A stretch of 64,000 nucleotides of DNA. It comes from Bradyrhizobium vignae. Lineage in GTDB: Bacteria > Pseudomonadota > Alphaproteobacteria > Rhizobiales > Xanthobacteraceae. Numbering within the stretch: the first letter of the stretch is position 1; every line of letters begins with the position of its first letter. The position numbers and the translations under genes were made by a program. The notes beneath the pieces were generated by a model, which made no database searches, had not been told where the DNA came from, and was given only the letters and a program-made list of their open reading frames with translations. Location of the stretch: the NCBI RefSeq assembly GCF_004114425.1, contig NZ_RDQF01000016.1:1-64000 (forward strand), given 5' to 3'. This document shows positions 35,030 to 45,184 of the stretch, piece after piece.

Positions 35030-35858
35030 TTATAACCTCTTTTGTTGGAGAACTTAGAGGCCCAAGTATGATCGCGGCGGCACGCATTGTCTGGATCGTC
35101 TAATCTGCACTGTACTTTGATCTGTTGTTGACAAAATTCATCTATTACTTGAAGCATTACTTAGATACTGTAATTTACTACGGTGGTTTTGGCCCCAGTC
35201 CCCCGCTTGCGTCAGCTGAATCAAACTTTTAGCGCCGGGGCTCATGGGCTTACTCCGACTACTCAAGCGCAGTGAGTGGGATTCAACGAGGGGTAACGCC
35301 GAGCAGCAGCATGACCGCCATCGCGGCGTTATCAGGACGGACAAATTCAATCGCACCTTGCGCAATCCCTTGCAGCGCAAGCTCGTGATGGACGAACTGG
35401 CGCGACGAGGCTGGATTGCCCGCTGGAGATCACCGGAGAATCAGGGGGAAAGTTTGGCCCAACAGCACTCACAGCGTTGGCCTGACCGGGCGAGCAGCCC
35501 ATGAGCGTCGATATGGGCAAATCGTCGAGCAAGTTGCTTGCCGATGTCGCCTTTGACTTCGCTACGGTTATGAGATAATTTTAAATCTACACACGGTTAT
35601 CCGGTGTCAAGCTAGTCCTCTCCCACTCAGTCTTAAGACGAGTCACGTGAAACAATCGCCGTTGGTACCGGCGACTGGCACGTCAAAATGGAGTCGAAAT
35701 CTGCTGGTCGCGCGCACAACGCGCGGCTTACGGACGAACATTCGTCCGCTTCTGATCGTCGCCTATCTCGTGGAAGTACTAGTGCGACTATCTGCTTCTC
35801 AAACTCAGCCACAACCCAGGACGTCGACTCGACGCCCTGCCGACAGCTCACGCCGCGG
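35030..35858. other. Intergenic and leader stretch before the AlpA-like gene
   Basis: An AT-richer segment near 35110-35180 probably holds promoters. Open frames here (for example 35244-35504 plus) have no domain or good ribosome-binding site. The AlpA-like frame stays open upstream to 35688 but without homology. Confidence 0.45.
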
Positions 35859-36089
35859 TTGTTGAGCAGGCAGCAAGCAGCTGCCTACTGCAACCTATCG
35901 CCGAGCGCTTTTTCCGCTTGGGTGCGGTCTGGCAAGCTGCCCTCGCCCCTCGCCGGCACAACGCGGTGGGATCTGAAAGCCATCGACCTCGCATTGGACA
36001 ACATGAGCGGCCTCCAGCCGCAACAGGAAACGTCTGCCTTGGATGAATGGAGAGCTAAACGTGCGCGTCGTTCTGAAAGGACTTCATAA
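35859..36089 (+). CDS. AlpA/excisionase-like HTH protein
   Basis: This is a protein of about 76 residues, start taken as TTG 35859 or 35862; the frame is open to ATG 35688. The core LLSRQQAAAYCNLSPSAFSA, then WVRSGKLPSPLAGTTRWDLK, is the winged HTH of AlpA/MerR-type excisionase proteins (helix, loop, wing with GK-P-x-G-x-RxW). It overlaps the integrase start by 47 bases, the usual xis-int arrangement. It would direct excision or regulate integrase expression. Confidence 0.7.
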   Translation: MLSRQQAAAYCNLSPSAFSAWVRSGKLPSPLAGTTRWDLKAIDLALDNMSGLQPQQETSALDEWRAKRARRSERTS

Positions 36090-37083
36090 GGTCAACGCCC
36101 GCCTCGCTACGGGCGAAGTCAAGACCTACTACTATGCGTGGCGTGGCGGACCGCAAATCAAGGCCAAGGCCGGCACGCCGGAATTTGTTCGCGAATATCA
36201 CGAAGCGTACGCGAGCGTCCGGCAGCCCCGCACCGGCACGTGCATGACGATCATCGCGCAATACAAAGCTGCACCAGAGTTTACGGCGCTCGCTCGATCG
36301 ACAAAGCGCGCATACCTCGCCTACATCAAGCTGGTCGAGGACGAATTCGGTGACCTGCCAATCGCCGCACTCACCGACCGTAGAGTTCGCGGCGAGTTCA
36401 AAAGCTGGCGAGACAAGTTCGCTAACACGCCACGAAAGGCCGACTACGCCTGGACGACATTGGCGCGGCTTATGTCGTTCGCAAAGGACCGCGGCATCAT
36501 TGCTACCAACCCATGCGAGCGAGGCGGCCGCCTCTATGCAGCCGACCGCAAAGATAAGATTTGGTCGGAGCAGGACATCGCTGCGGTCCTGTCGGTCGCC
36601 TCGGCGGAGATCCAACTCGCCTTGATACTGGCCCTGTGGAGCGGCCAACGGCAGGGCGACCTGTTGCGCCTGCCTTGGTCTGCGTACGAGAGTCCGTACA
36701 TTCGGCTGCGTCAATCGAAAGGCGGCCGGCGCGTCGCCATGCCGGCCGGCACCCCGTTGCGAGCCCTGCTTGACGCTACCGACCGTCGGGGGCCGCTCAT
36801 CCTAACGAACACGCTCGGCCGGCCTTGGACGTCCGACGGCTTTCGCACCTCGTGGTCAAAGGCCTGCGAGCGCGCCGGCATCAGCGGTCTCACCTTTCAT
36901 GACCTGCGCGGCACGGCCGTGGTTCGGTTGGCGATTGCTGGCGCCAGCGTGCCGCAGATCGCCGCGGTCACCGGCCACTCATTGAAGGACGTCGAAGCCA
37001 TTCTCGACGCGCATTACTTGGGCCGCGATATTCGGCTCGCCGAAGCTGCGGTGCTGAAGCTCGAAGCGAGAACAAAACTGTAA
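36043..37083 (+). CDS. Tyrosine-type site-specific integrase
   Basis: This is a 346-residue phage-type integrase. There is an N-terminal arm-binding-like part to about 70, a core-binding domain at 70-165, and a catalytic domain at 170-340. Active-site residues are Arg203 (SGQRQGDL), Lys226 (QSKGG), His286 and Arg289 (FHDLRGTA), His312 (GHSLKD) and nucleophile Tyr325 (HYLGRD). Its stop is 61 bases from the encoded CCA end of tRNA-Lys, which fixes the tRNA 3' end as the attachment site. The start lies within the AlpA-like gene. Confidence 0.92.
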   Translation: MNGELNVRVVLKGLHKVNARLATGEVKTYYYAWRGGPQIKAKAGTPEFVREYHEAYASVRQPRTGTCMTIIAQYKAAPEFTALARSTKRAYLAYIKLVEDEFGDLPIAALTDRRVRGEFKSWRDKFANTPRKADYAWTTLARLMSFAKDRGIIATNPCERGGRLYAADRKDKIWSEQDIAAVLSVASAEIQLALILALWSGQRQGDLLRLPWSAYESPYIRLRQSKGGRRVAMPAGTPLRALLDATDRRGPLILTNTLGRPWTSDGFRTSWSKACERAGISGLTFHDLRGTAVVRLAIAGASVPQIAAVTGHSLKDVEAILDAHYLGRDIRLAEAAVLKLEARTKL

Positions 37084-37144
37084 AATGACCTGTAAAATGA
37101 GGCCACCTCACCTGTCACGCCTGCTGCTAAGTGTTTGATTTGTA

Positions 37145-37220
<76 letters not shown>

Positions 37221-37343
37221 GAAAGGCGGTCAATGCCTTGCGAGGCCGGTCGTTTAGCAAAGCGATCCGGGGATGGCAAGCGATCGGGCGCAAGTTTTCC
37301 AAGGGGTTCAACAAGGCTTCGTCCGCAGCTTCGGAAATGCGAA

Positions 37344-37366
37344 AAGCCGCTGGATTCCAGCGGCTT
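37344..37366 (-). terminator. Terminator of the Spy-like gene
   Basis: On the minus strand AAGCCGCTGG and CCAGCGGCTT form a perfect 10-bp stem with a 3-base loop, followed by TTCGC. It lies 34 bases after the stop of the gene at 37401-38009. Confidence 0.7.
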
Positions 37367-37400
37367 CGCCAGGGGTAACGGACACAGAAACCGGCCCCGC

Positions 37401-38009
37401 TCAGAGCCGGCCCTCGCGGTCCCGCCCCTCGCCGCCGTCGCGGTCGAACCGGTCACGATGGAAGTGCTCCATGCCCCTTTCCATCATCCGGTCCATGCCC
37501 CGTTCCATGAAGTGCCGGGGCGGGCCATCCTCCCCGCCGCCGAATGGGCCTCGGTGACGGGTCAGCACGGCGAGGCGCCGTTTCTGGCCCTCGTCCAGGG
37601 TCTTGTAGAGCGGATCGGCGGCATCGGCGATCTTCTTCAGGGCGGCGGAACTGGCGCCCATGTCCTCGGCGCGCTGGCGCAGACGGGCAATCGGATCGTC
37701 CGGCCTGTCGGTATCCCTCGACGTGTCACCTGGGCCGGCATTCATCCGCGCATTGGCGCGATCGATCCGCAGTTTGGCGAAGTCGCGCACCGCGGCCTCG
37801 ACCGGCGGCCACAGCTTCTCCTGGTCGGCGTTGAGCCTCAAGCCGGCATGGACGGCGGCAATCCGCGCATCGACGAAGGCGGCGCGGTCCTCGGGGTTCA
37901 TGCGCATGTGGCGGACGTGCTCCATCCACGGGCGATGATATTGGGCATAGACCGCGCCCGAGCCGGCAATGCTGAGCACGGCGATGGCGGCGATGGTGAA
38001 CTTCTTCAT
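37401..38009 (-). CDS. Spy/CpxP-family (LTxxQ) periplasmic protein
   Basis: This encodes 202 residues from ATG 38007-38009 after GAGGAGG. A signal peptide (MKKFTIAAIAVLSIAGSGAVYA) is followed by a helical domain with LTxxQ-like motifs LNADQEKLW and LDEGQKRRL. The C-terminus is rich in His, Arg, Asp, Met and Gly (HFMERGMDRMMERGMEHFHR), suggesting metal or protein binding. Spy/CpxP relatives are periplasmic chaperones or envelope-stress sensors. It is the first core gene beyond the tRNA and appears monocistronic. Confidence 0.8.
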   Translation of the reverse strand: MKKFTIAAIAVLSIAGSGAVYAQYHRPWMEHVRHMRMNPEDRAAFVDARIAAVHAGLRLNADQEKLWPPVEAAVRDFAKLRIDRANARMNAGPGDTSRDTDRPDDPIARLRQRAEDMGASSAALKKIADAADPLYKTLDEGQKRRLAVLTRHRGPFGGGEDGPPRHFMERGMDRMMERGMEHFHRDRFDRDGGEGRDREGRL

Positions 38010-38157
38010 CCGGACCTCCTCTGGAAGGATGCCCGCGAGGATGAGCGCGAGGAGGCTGACGCGCAACTTACAACTTGGACAGGGAGCGCGTTTCTAGGCA
38101 GATGCAACGGCCGTGAATGTCCGTTCAGATGCCAACTGAAATGATTTGCAACACAAC

Positions 38158-38184
38158 GGGCTTCCGTGCGATGCGCGGAAGCCC
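38158..38184 (-). terminator. Terminator downstream of dctP
   Basis: GGGCTTCCG (38158-38166) pairs with CGGAAGCCC (38176-38184). It follows the dctP stop by about 20 bases on the minus strand. Confidence 0.65.
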
Positions 38185-38205
38185 TTCGTTGATCGTCTGT
38201 TCAGG

Positions 38206-39210
38206 TCAGTTCGTCGTGCTCTTGGATTCCTTCAGGAACTCGTCGATCAGCCCCTGGCCGACGCGGCCCGCGGCATCCTTATAGACCGGCTCCATCGCCT
38301 TGCGCATCGCTTCGTCCTGATCGGCGGTGAGCTTGATGATCTCGCTCTTGCCGCTCTTCTTGATCTCGGCCAGCGCGTCGTCGTTCTCCTTCTGCGACTG
38401 CGCGTTGTTGAAGTCGGTCGCTTCCTTCATCGCCTTGGACAGCTGGTCGCGGATGTCGGCCGGCAGATCGTCCCAGAACTTCTTGTTCACGATCACGACG
38501 TAGCCGATGTAGCCGTGATTGGTCTCGGTGATGTACTTCTGCACCTCGTGCATCTTCTGGGTATAGATGTTCGACCAGGTGTTCTCCTGGCCGTCGACCA
38601 CGCCGGTCTGGAGCGCCTGATAGACTTCCGAGAACGCCATCACCTGCGGCAGAGAGCCGAGCGCCTTGAACTGGGCCTGCAGCACACGCGAGGACTGGAT
38701 GCGGAATTTGACGCCCTGGTAGTCGGCCGGCGTGATCAGCTTCTTGTTGGCGCTCATCTGCTTGAAGCCGTTGTCCCAATAGGCGAGGCCGGTGATGCCC
38801 TTGGGTTCGAGCAGCTTGAGCAGCTTTGCTCCGAGCGGCCCTTCCGTCACCTTCCGCAGCGTCTTCAGGTCGGGCAGGATGTAGGGCAGATCGAATACCT
38901 CGAACTCGCGGATGCCGAGCGGCCCGAACTTGGAGTTGGACGGTGCCAGCATCTGCACACTGCCGAGCTGCAGCGCCTCGAGCTCTTCCTTGTCCTTGTA
39001 GAGCGTCGAGTTCGGGTAGACCTCGACCTTGACCTTGCCGCCGGTGTATTTCTCGGCGAGCTCCTTGAATTTCTCCGCGCCCTTGCCCTTCGGCGTGTCG
39101 GTGGCGACGACGTGACTGAATTTGATGATGATTGGCGATTGCGCCAGTGCCGGCCCGGTCAAACCGAGGGCCAGGACCGCGATGGACGCGGCGATCGCAA
39201 AGGTGCGCAT
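38206..39210 (-). CDS. dctP: TRAP transporter substrate-binding protein (DctP family)
   Basis: This is a 334-residue periplasmic binding protein with a signal peptide (MRTFAIAASIAVLALGLTGP, cleaved after ALA). DctP landmarks include FSHVVATDTPKGKGAEKFKE, the conserved Arg in GVKFRIQSS, and the Val-Asp-Gly-Gln-Glu-Asn segment (GVVDGQENTWSNIYTQKMHE). DctP proteins bind C4-dicarboxylates or related acids and hand them to the DctQM permease. No dctQ or dctM gene lies next to it, so it is an orphan that must use a permease elsewhere. Confidence 0.93.
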   Translation of the reverse strand: MRTFAIAASIAVLALGLTGPALAQSPIIIKFSHVVATDTPKGKGAEKFKELAEKYTGGKVKVEVYPNSTLYKDKEELEALQLGSVQMLAPSNSKFGPLGIREFEVFDLPYILPDLKTLRKVTEGPLGAKLLKLLEPKGITGLAYWDNGFKQMSANKKLITPADYQGVKFRIQSSRVLQAQFKALGSLPQVMAFSEVYQALQTGVVDGQENTWSNIYTQKMHEVQKYITETNHGYIGYVVIVNKKFWDDLPADIRDQLSKAMKEATDFNNAQSQKENDDALAEIKKSGKSEIIKLTADQDEAMRKAMEPVYKDAAGRVGQGLIDEFLKESKSTTN

Positions 39211-39343
39211 AGTCTCTCCCCGTTGTTTTTTGGGCCGCCCGGCGCATAGGCGGCCAATCCTTGCTCCGGCTGCATCAATAGCGGCTGGGAGATGGAGCCG
39301 CTATTGGCCCTTAGCAGGGCAGCTATTCGCCACCACAATCGGC

Positions 39344-39421
39344 GTCATTCCGGGATGGTCCGAAGGACCAGACCCGGAATCTCGAGATTCCGGGTTCGCC
39401 TTCGAGGCGCCCCGGAATGAC
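39344..39421. repeat. REP-like palindromic intergenic element
   Basis: This 78-bp unit begins GTCATTCCGGG and ends with the inverted CCCGGAATGAC. Internal palindromes are GGTCCGAAGGACC and CCCGGAATCTCGAGATTCCGGG (given here as nested halves around CTCGAG). Such elements are dispersed in rhizobial genomes and lie between convergent or tandem genes. Confidence 0.75.
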
Positions 39422-39434
39422 ACGCTGACGCGCC

Positions 39435-40997
<1,563 letters not shown>

Positions 40998-41493
40998 TCC
41001 TAAATTTCCTTTTGAGCGTTTGCGCCGTTCAGACCGGTTTGGTCCCTTGGCGCTTGAGGTGTCCGGTGATCTCGACCAACCCCTGAGCGCCCAGGCGCGT
41101 GGCGCCCAGCCGGCCCTCAGGGGCAAGTAAGAAGAAGGCCGCCAATAAGGAGGGTGGGCAGCGACGCGGCCGGGATCGTGGCGGCGGCCAGAGCCGCCTC
41201 CCCCGAAATCCCATCGATTTGGCCGCGAATCAGCATTGCCGGACCCTTTTGAGCCACAAATCCTCGGCCAAGACCGTTGACGGTTGGTTGCCAGGGGGCT
41301 CAGTGCGTTCCGTTTCTAGACGAGAAATGGCTGCAACTGCAACGCCAAAAGATGGTCAGCATACATGACCTAATGGGTCGATGATGGCCGCACGGAGGGC
41401 GTCGCCCGCATGGGAGCGAAGCGCGATGCGGGAGCATTGTCCTGGATTTTGCTTGCCGCTCCATCCAGGCTGCCAGATTTGCGAGGGAGACGC
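40998..41493. other. Upstream region of leuA
   Basis: About 500 bases without a supported gene. It should contain the leuA promoter and any leader. I could not identify a clear leucine-codon leader peptide or terminator/antiterminator pair. Confidence 0.45.
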
Positions 41494-41760
41494 CTATCCC
41501 GTGCCGGTGCGGCGGGCGCGGGCCCTGTTTTCCCAGCGGTTCAGCATCTGACCGAGCTCGCCGGTGACCGCGGGTGCAGCCGTCCTGGCGTTCGTGATCT
41601 CGTTGGTGTTGGCCGGTGCGTTGGCTGAGAGCCAATCGGGCTCCGTGTACTCGCGCCAGCGGCGCGCCTCCGCCCGCCTTTTCCGGGAGACGTGATCCCG
41701 CGTGAAATAGCCCGCCGCAAATGCGATCGCGAGAAGGATGACCAAGACGACAACCTGCAC
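41494..41760 (-). CDS. Small membrane-anchored hypothetical protein
   Basis: This encodes 88 residues with a GTG start (41758-41760). One N-terminal membrane helix (VVVLVILLAIAFAAGYF) is followed by a basic cytoplasmic tail (SRKRRAEARRWREYTEPDWL). It is likely a single-pass inner-membrane protein. No family is recognised. It is divergent from the TIR-STAND fusion gene with a gap of 205 bases. Confidence 0.55.
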   Translation of the reverse strand: MQVVVLVILLAIAFAAGYFTRDHVSRKRRAEARRWREYTEPDWLSANAPANTNEITNARTAAPAVTGELGQMLNRWENRARARRTGTG

Positions 41761-41965
41761 AATGAGCTCCGGCTTTATCCCCGTTCAGCGCCCGCCAACC
41801 CCAACGCATTCGAAGGTGACGAAATTGCGACCCACGATCGCGCAGCGGTTTTGATTCCGCCCCTCGCAACCGACACCGGACCAGACTAACCTTCCGCTGC
41901 GGCCGGGCATGCGCGGGTGACCTGGAAAAGTCCTCCGCGGAACGAGGACCGTAAGGCTGGGATGA

Positions 41966-44644
41966 ATGGGGAATATCTTCATCAGTCACTCGAGCAGCGA
42001 TGTTGACCGGGCCAGGGAGGTTTTGGACTGGCTGACAGCGAATGGCTGGGACGATGTCTTTCTCGATCTTGACCCAGAACGTGGCATCGGGGCTGGCCAG
42101 CGTTGGAAAGATGCGCTTCAGAAGGCTGCGCAGAGGTGCGAGGTGGTGCTTGCGCTCATCTCCAACGAATGGCTTGCCTCGCGTTGGTGCCGGGCGGAGA
42201 TCGACACCGCCCGTCTGATGGGTAAGAAGATCATCATCGCTCTGATCGGGGCCGACAAGTCGGACGTGCCGCTCGACCTCACCGACGAGCAATGGGTCGA
42301 TCTCAATGCTGGTGCTCATGAATACAAGCGCCTGGCGCTAGGGTTAAAGCTTGCTGGGCTCGATCCATCGACTTTCGAGCTTCAGCCCGGACGCCGCCCT
42401 TATCCCGGGTTTGCGTATTTTGATGAGCAGGATGCGGCGATCTTCTTCGGGCGCGATGGGCAGATCGTGCGCGCGCTCGACAGAATGCGTGTCATTGCGC
42501 GGGTCGGTGTCGATCGCATGCTCGTGATTCTCGGAGCATCGGGATCAGGAAAGTCGTCGTTTCTGCGTGCTGGACTTCTGCCGCGCCTCAATCGAGACGA
42601 CCGGACCTGGTTGCCGCTTCCTACGATCCGACCGGAGCGTGCCGCTATCTCGGGCGATTTCGGACTTGCACAGGCCCTCCTGAGCAAGATCAGCGAGGAA
42701 CGATTTGCCGGAGAATTCCGCAAGCGCGGCCTGCCGCGCAGCCGCGCCGCTATTCAGGAATTCATCGAGACGGACGAAGCCGGTCTTCGCAAGCTTTTTG
42801 ACGCATTGCGGGACATCGCGCATCAACCTGATTTGTATGGCACGAACGCGTTGCCACCGACCATCATTCTCGCCATTGATCAAGGTGAGGAGCTGTTTGG
42901 AGAGGATGGCCGCGCGGAAGCCAAGCGCTTCATCGATATCCTGACCCGAACGCTGACGTCCGATTCCGCTCATGCCTTAGCGCTGGTCGCCATGCGCTCG
43001 GACGCACTTCCCCGCCTGCAGGCGGAGGCGAAGTTCGCCGAGTTTCCGAAGGACACTTTTCCTCTGGAAGCCATGTTGGAGAGCTCATACCGCGCGGTGA
43101 TCGAAGGGCCGGCAAGGCTGCTCGAGCCAAAGCCCCTCAAGCTTGATCCGAGGCTGACCGATGAATTGCTGAGGGACGTGTCCGGCCAGGATGCGCTGCC
43201 GCTTCTCGCTTTCACGCTTGCGCACCTTTACGAAAATTACAGCGCCGACAACGAACTCAATCTGGTCGATTACGAAAGGCTCGGCCACCTCAGGGGCGTC
43301 ATTGCAACGGTGGTGAAGGGAGCCTTTGCCGACGGAGTCGCAAGGGGTGAACTACCGACGGACGAGAACGATCAATTGATGCTGTGGCGGGAGGCCTTCA
43401 TACCTCATCTGGTGCAGGTCAACGACGCGGGGCAGTTCGTCCGACGCGTGGCCAAACGTGACGATCTTCCGCCCAGGACGTTGCCCCTCATCGATCGGTT
43501 TGCAGAACGCCGCTTGCTGATCAGGGATCGACGGACGGATGCGGGAGCCGAGGTCGAAGTGATCGAGGTCGCACACGAAGCGCTCCTGCGACAGCCGCCG
43601 CTCAGTAAATTGCTGGCAGAAGACCGGGAGTTCATGATTTGGCGGCAGCGGCTGGGTCGCATGTTCGAACTATTCACAGCCAATGAGAGGGGCCTGTTGG
43701 TCGGCCGCGAACTTCAGCGGGCTCGGGAATGGCTGCAAGCGCGTCCAGACGCAAATTTGCCGGCACCAGAGCGAGCATTCATTGCCGACAGTATCACCGA
43801 GTCCGAAAAACAATTGGCTGCGCAGGCAGAGCGAGAACGTAGAGATCAGGAAGACCAGCTCGAGAAGGCGCAGGCACGCACGCGACTGCGCCGCCAAGGC
43901 ATCGCATTGGCGGTGGCAGCGCTTCTCGTGCTCGTCGTCGGCGGAGGCTGGATGTATGCCTATGTCCAACAACGCGAAGCCAATGCACAGCGAACCCTCG
44001 CGGAAAATGCCAGGGCTGACGCGGAGAGGCAAAGGGCACTTGCGGACCAACAAAGGATCATCGCGGAGCGCCTCGCGGCACAAAATGCCGTGCTGCTCGA
44101 AATGCTTCAGCTCTTCGTGACCAGCTCAATTCCGCCAGATATGGAGGCTCAGGTCGAAAGCGCAACTAAAACGCTATTGGCTGGGCGCAAGCGATATGAA
44201 GATGTCGGCAATAAGCTGAACGTGCCTTGGTATTTTATAGGCATCTTGCATGGTGTTGAGAGTAGTTTCGATTTCGGAAGACACCTGCACAACGGAGATC
44301 CACTGACTGCGAGAACGGTGCATGTGCCCGCAGGCCGCCCGCGCAGCGGCAATCCACCTTTTTCATGGGAGGAAAGTGCGACTGACTATCTTGAGCTGGG
44401 CGGATTCACGAAGTCGACCAGCTGGGGGCTGGGCGAAATGCTGTACCAGTTGGAAAAAAGCAACGGCCTCGGCTACCGCAAACATAAAATCAATTCACCA
44501 TTTCTCTGGGCGTGCACGAATCACTACACCAAGGGAAAGTTCGTGGGCGATCACGTTTTCGATCCTGAAGCGGCCGTCAAGTACTGCGGCGCCGCGCCCA
44601 TTCTCAAGAAATTGGTCGAACAGGGGCTGGTGAAGTTCGACTGA
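41966..44644 (+). CDS. TIR-STAND NTPase-transmembrane-lysozyme-like fusion
   Basis: This is an 892-residue protein. The TIR domain covers 1-125 (NIFISHSSSD; putative NADase Glu78 in SRWCRAE). A linker PYPGFAYFDEQDAAIFFGRD leads into a STAND-type NTPase at about 150-470, with Walker A GASGSGKSS (190-198) and Walker B TIILAIDQGEE (299-309). A helical segment follows to about 600, then a coiled-coil and basic stretch, one membrane helix near 643-665 (IALAVAALLVLVVGGGWMY), a second coiled coil at 668-710, and a C-terminal domain at about 749-892. That domain resembles phage-type lysozymes: GILHGVESSFDFGRHLHNGD (Glu765 as likely acid), PLTARTVHVPAGRP, FSWEESATDYL and KSNGLGYRKHKINSP. Related TIR-STAND proteins usually end in WD40 repeats; here a muramidase-like domain replaces them and would lie across the inner membrane. 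The ribosome-binding site is weak (GTAAGG). Likely an immune or self-killing effector; this role is inferred. Confidence 0.85.
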   Translation: MGNIFISHSSSDVDRAREVLDWLTANGWDDVFLDLDPERGIGAGQRWKDALQKAAQRCEVVLALISNEWLASRWCRAEIDTARLMGKKIIIALIGADKSDVPLDLTDEQWVDLNAGAHEYKRLALGLKLAGLDPSTFELQPGRRPYPGFAYFDEQDAAIFFGRDGQIVRALDRMRVIARVGVDRMLVILGASGSGKSSFLRAGLLPRLNRDDRTWLPLPTIRPERAAISGDFGLAQALLSKISEERFAGEFRKRGLPRSRAAIQEFIETDEAGLRKLFDALRDIAHQPDLYGTNALPPTIILAIDQGEELFGEDGRAEAKRFIDILTRTLTSDSAHALALVAMRSDALPRLQAEAKFAEFPKDTFPLEAMLESSYRAVIEGPARLLEPKPLKLDPRLTDELLRDVSGQDALPLLAFTLAHLYENYSADNELNLVDYERLGHLRGVIATVVKGAFADGVARGELPTDENDQLMLWREAFIPHLVQVNDAGQFVRRVAKRDDLPPRTLPLIDRFAERRLLIRDRRTDAGAEVEVIEVAHEALLRQPPLSKLLAEDREFMIWRQRLGRMFELFTANERGLLVGRELQRAREWLQARPDANLPAPERAFIADSITESEKQLAAQAERERRDQEDQLEKAQARTRLRRQGIALAVAALLVLVVGGGWMYAYVQQREANAQRTLAENARADAERQRALADQQRIIAERLAAQNAVLLEMLQLFVTSSIPPDMEAQVESATKTLLAGRKRYEDVGNKLNVPWYFIGILHGVESSFDFGRHLHNGDPLTARTVHVPAGRPRSGNPPFSWEESATDYLELGGFTKSTSWGLGEMLYQLEKSNGLGYRKHKINSPFLWACTNHYTKGKFVGDHVFDPEAAVKYCGAAPILKKLVEQGLVKFD

Positions 44645-44826
44645 TCTGTCCGTTCGTGATCGAAGCAAGCGTAGTATGGGCTCGCGCCACGGCTCCCGGA
44701 TGGTGGACCACGCGTCCGGCGACAATTGAGAAGTATGAGGCGTGAAGTGCGGACCGGATGGCCTGCGCTGCGATGTCAACGGCAATGTCTGTTCATTCGG
44801 CGCCTGCGCATTTCGAGGAACAAGCC

Positions 44827-45030
44827 ATGCGCATCGTGATCTGTGGCGGCGTGATCGGCGCTTGCACCGCTGAGTTCCTGGGCCGCCACGACATCGATGT
44901 CGTTGTCGTCGAGCGGACCGAGGTCGCCGCCGCCTCCGGCTTCGTTGCTTCCGATGGCGTCCGCCTCGGAATGCACCACCTGATGCTCACGCATGCCCCT
45001 CGACGGAATCTGCATGCCTGCGTGCGATGA
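44827..45030 (+). pseudogene. Truncated FAD-dependent oxidoreductase N-terminus
   Basis: From ATG 44827, MRIVICGGVIGACTAEFLGR and then DIDVVVVERTEVAAASGF matches the start of DAO-type glycine/D-amino-acid oxidoreductases. One Gly of the GxGxxG dinucleotide motif is lost (CGGVIGA), and homology ends after about 45 codons. No remainder is present before the ABC operon. Confidence 0.65.
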
Positions 45031-45184
45031 GGGTCCCGCAGGTATCCTGCCCGCAATTGCGCAGCGCTAGACTTTAGTCCTCTCCCACGATCCTGAACGC
45101 AGTTTCACTTGCCGAGAAGGTCTCGGCCGGTATAGTCGCGGCCCAATGGCTCACAAGAGGCCTGTTCAAGGGAGAGAACAACAT

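Noticed and set aside
1..37144. Second copy of the tRNA-Lys 3' end (attL)
   Set aside because: I searched by eye for CAGGGCTCGAACCTGGGAC and close variants and found none; the left boundary is therefore not claimed.
38146..39249. Long plus-strand frames over dctP (and similar ones over leuA and the sulfonate genes)
   Set aside because: They are third-position GC shadows of well-supported minus-strand genes.
41300..42319. 339-codon minus frame overlapping the TIR domain start
   Set aside because: No recognisable motif; it crosses the 41494 gene and the TIR coding region, which is clearly coding on the plus strand.
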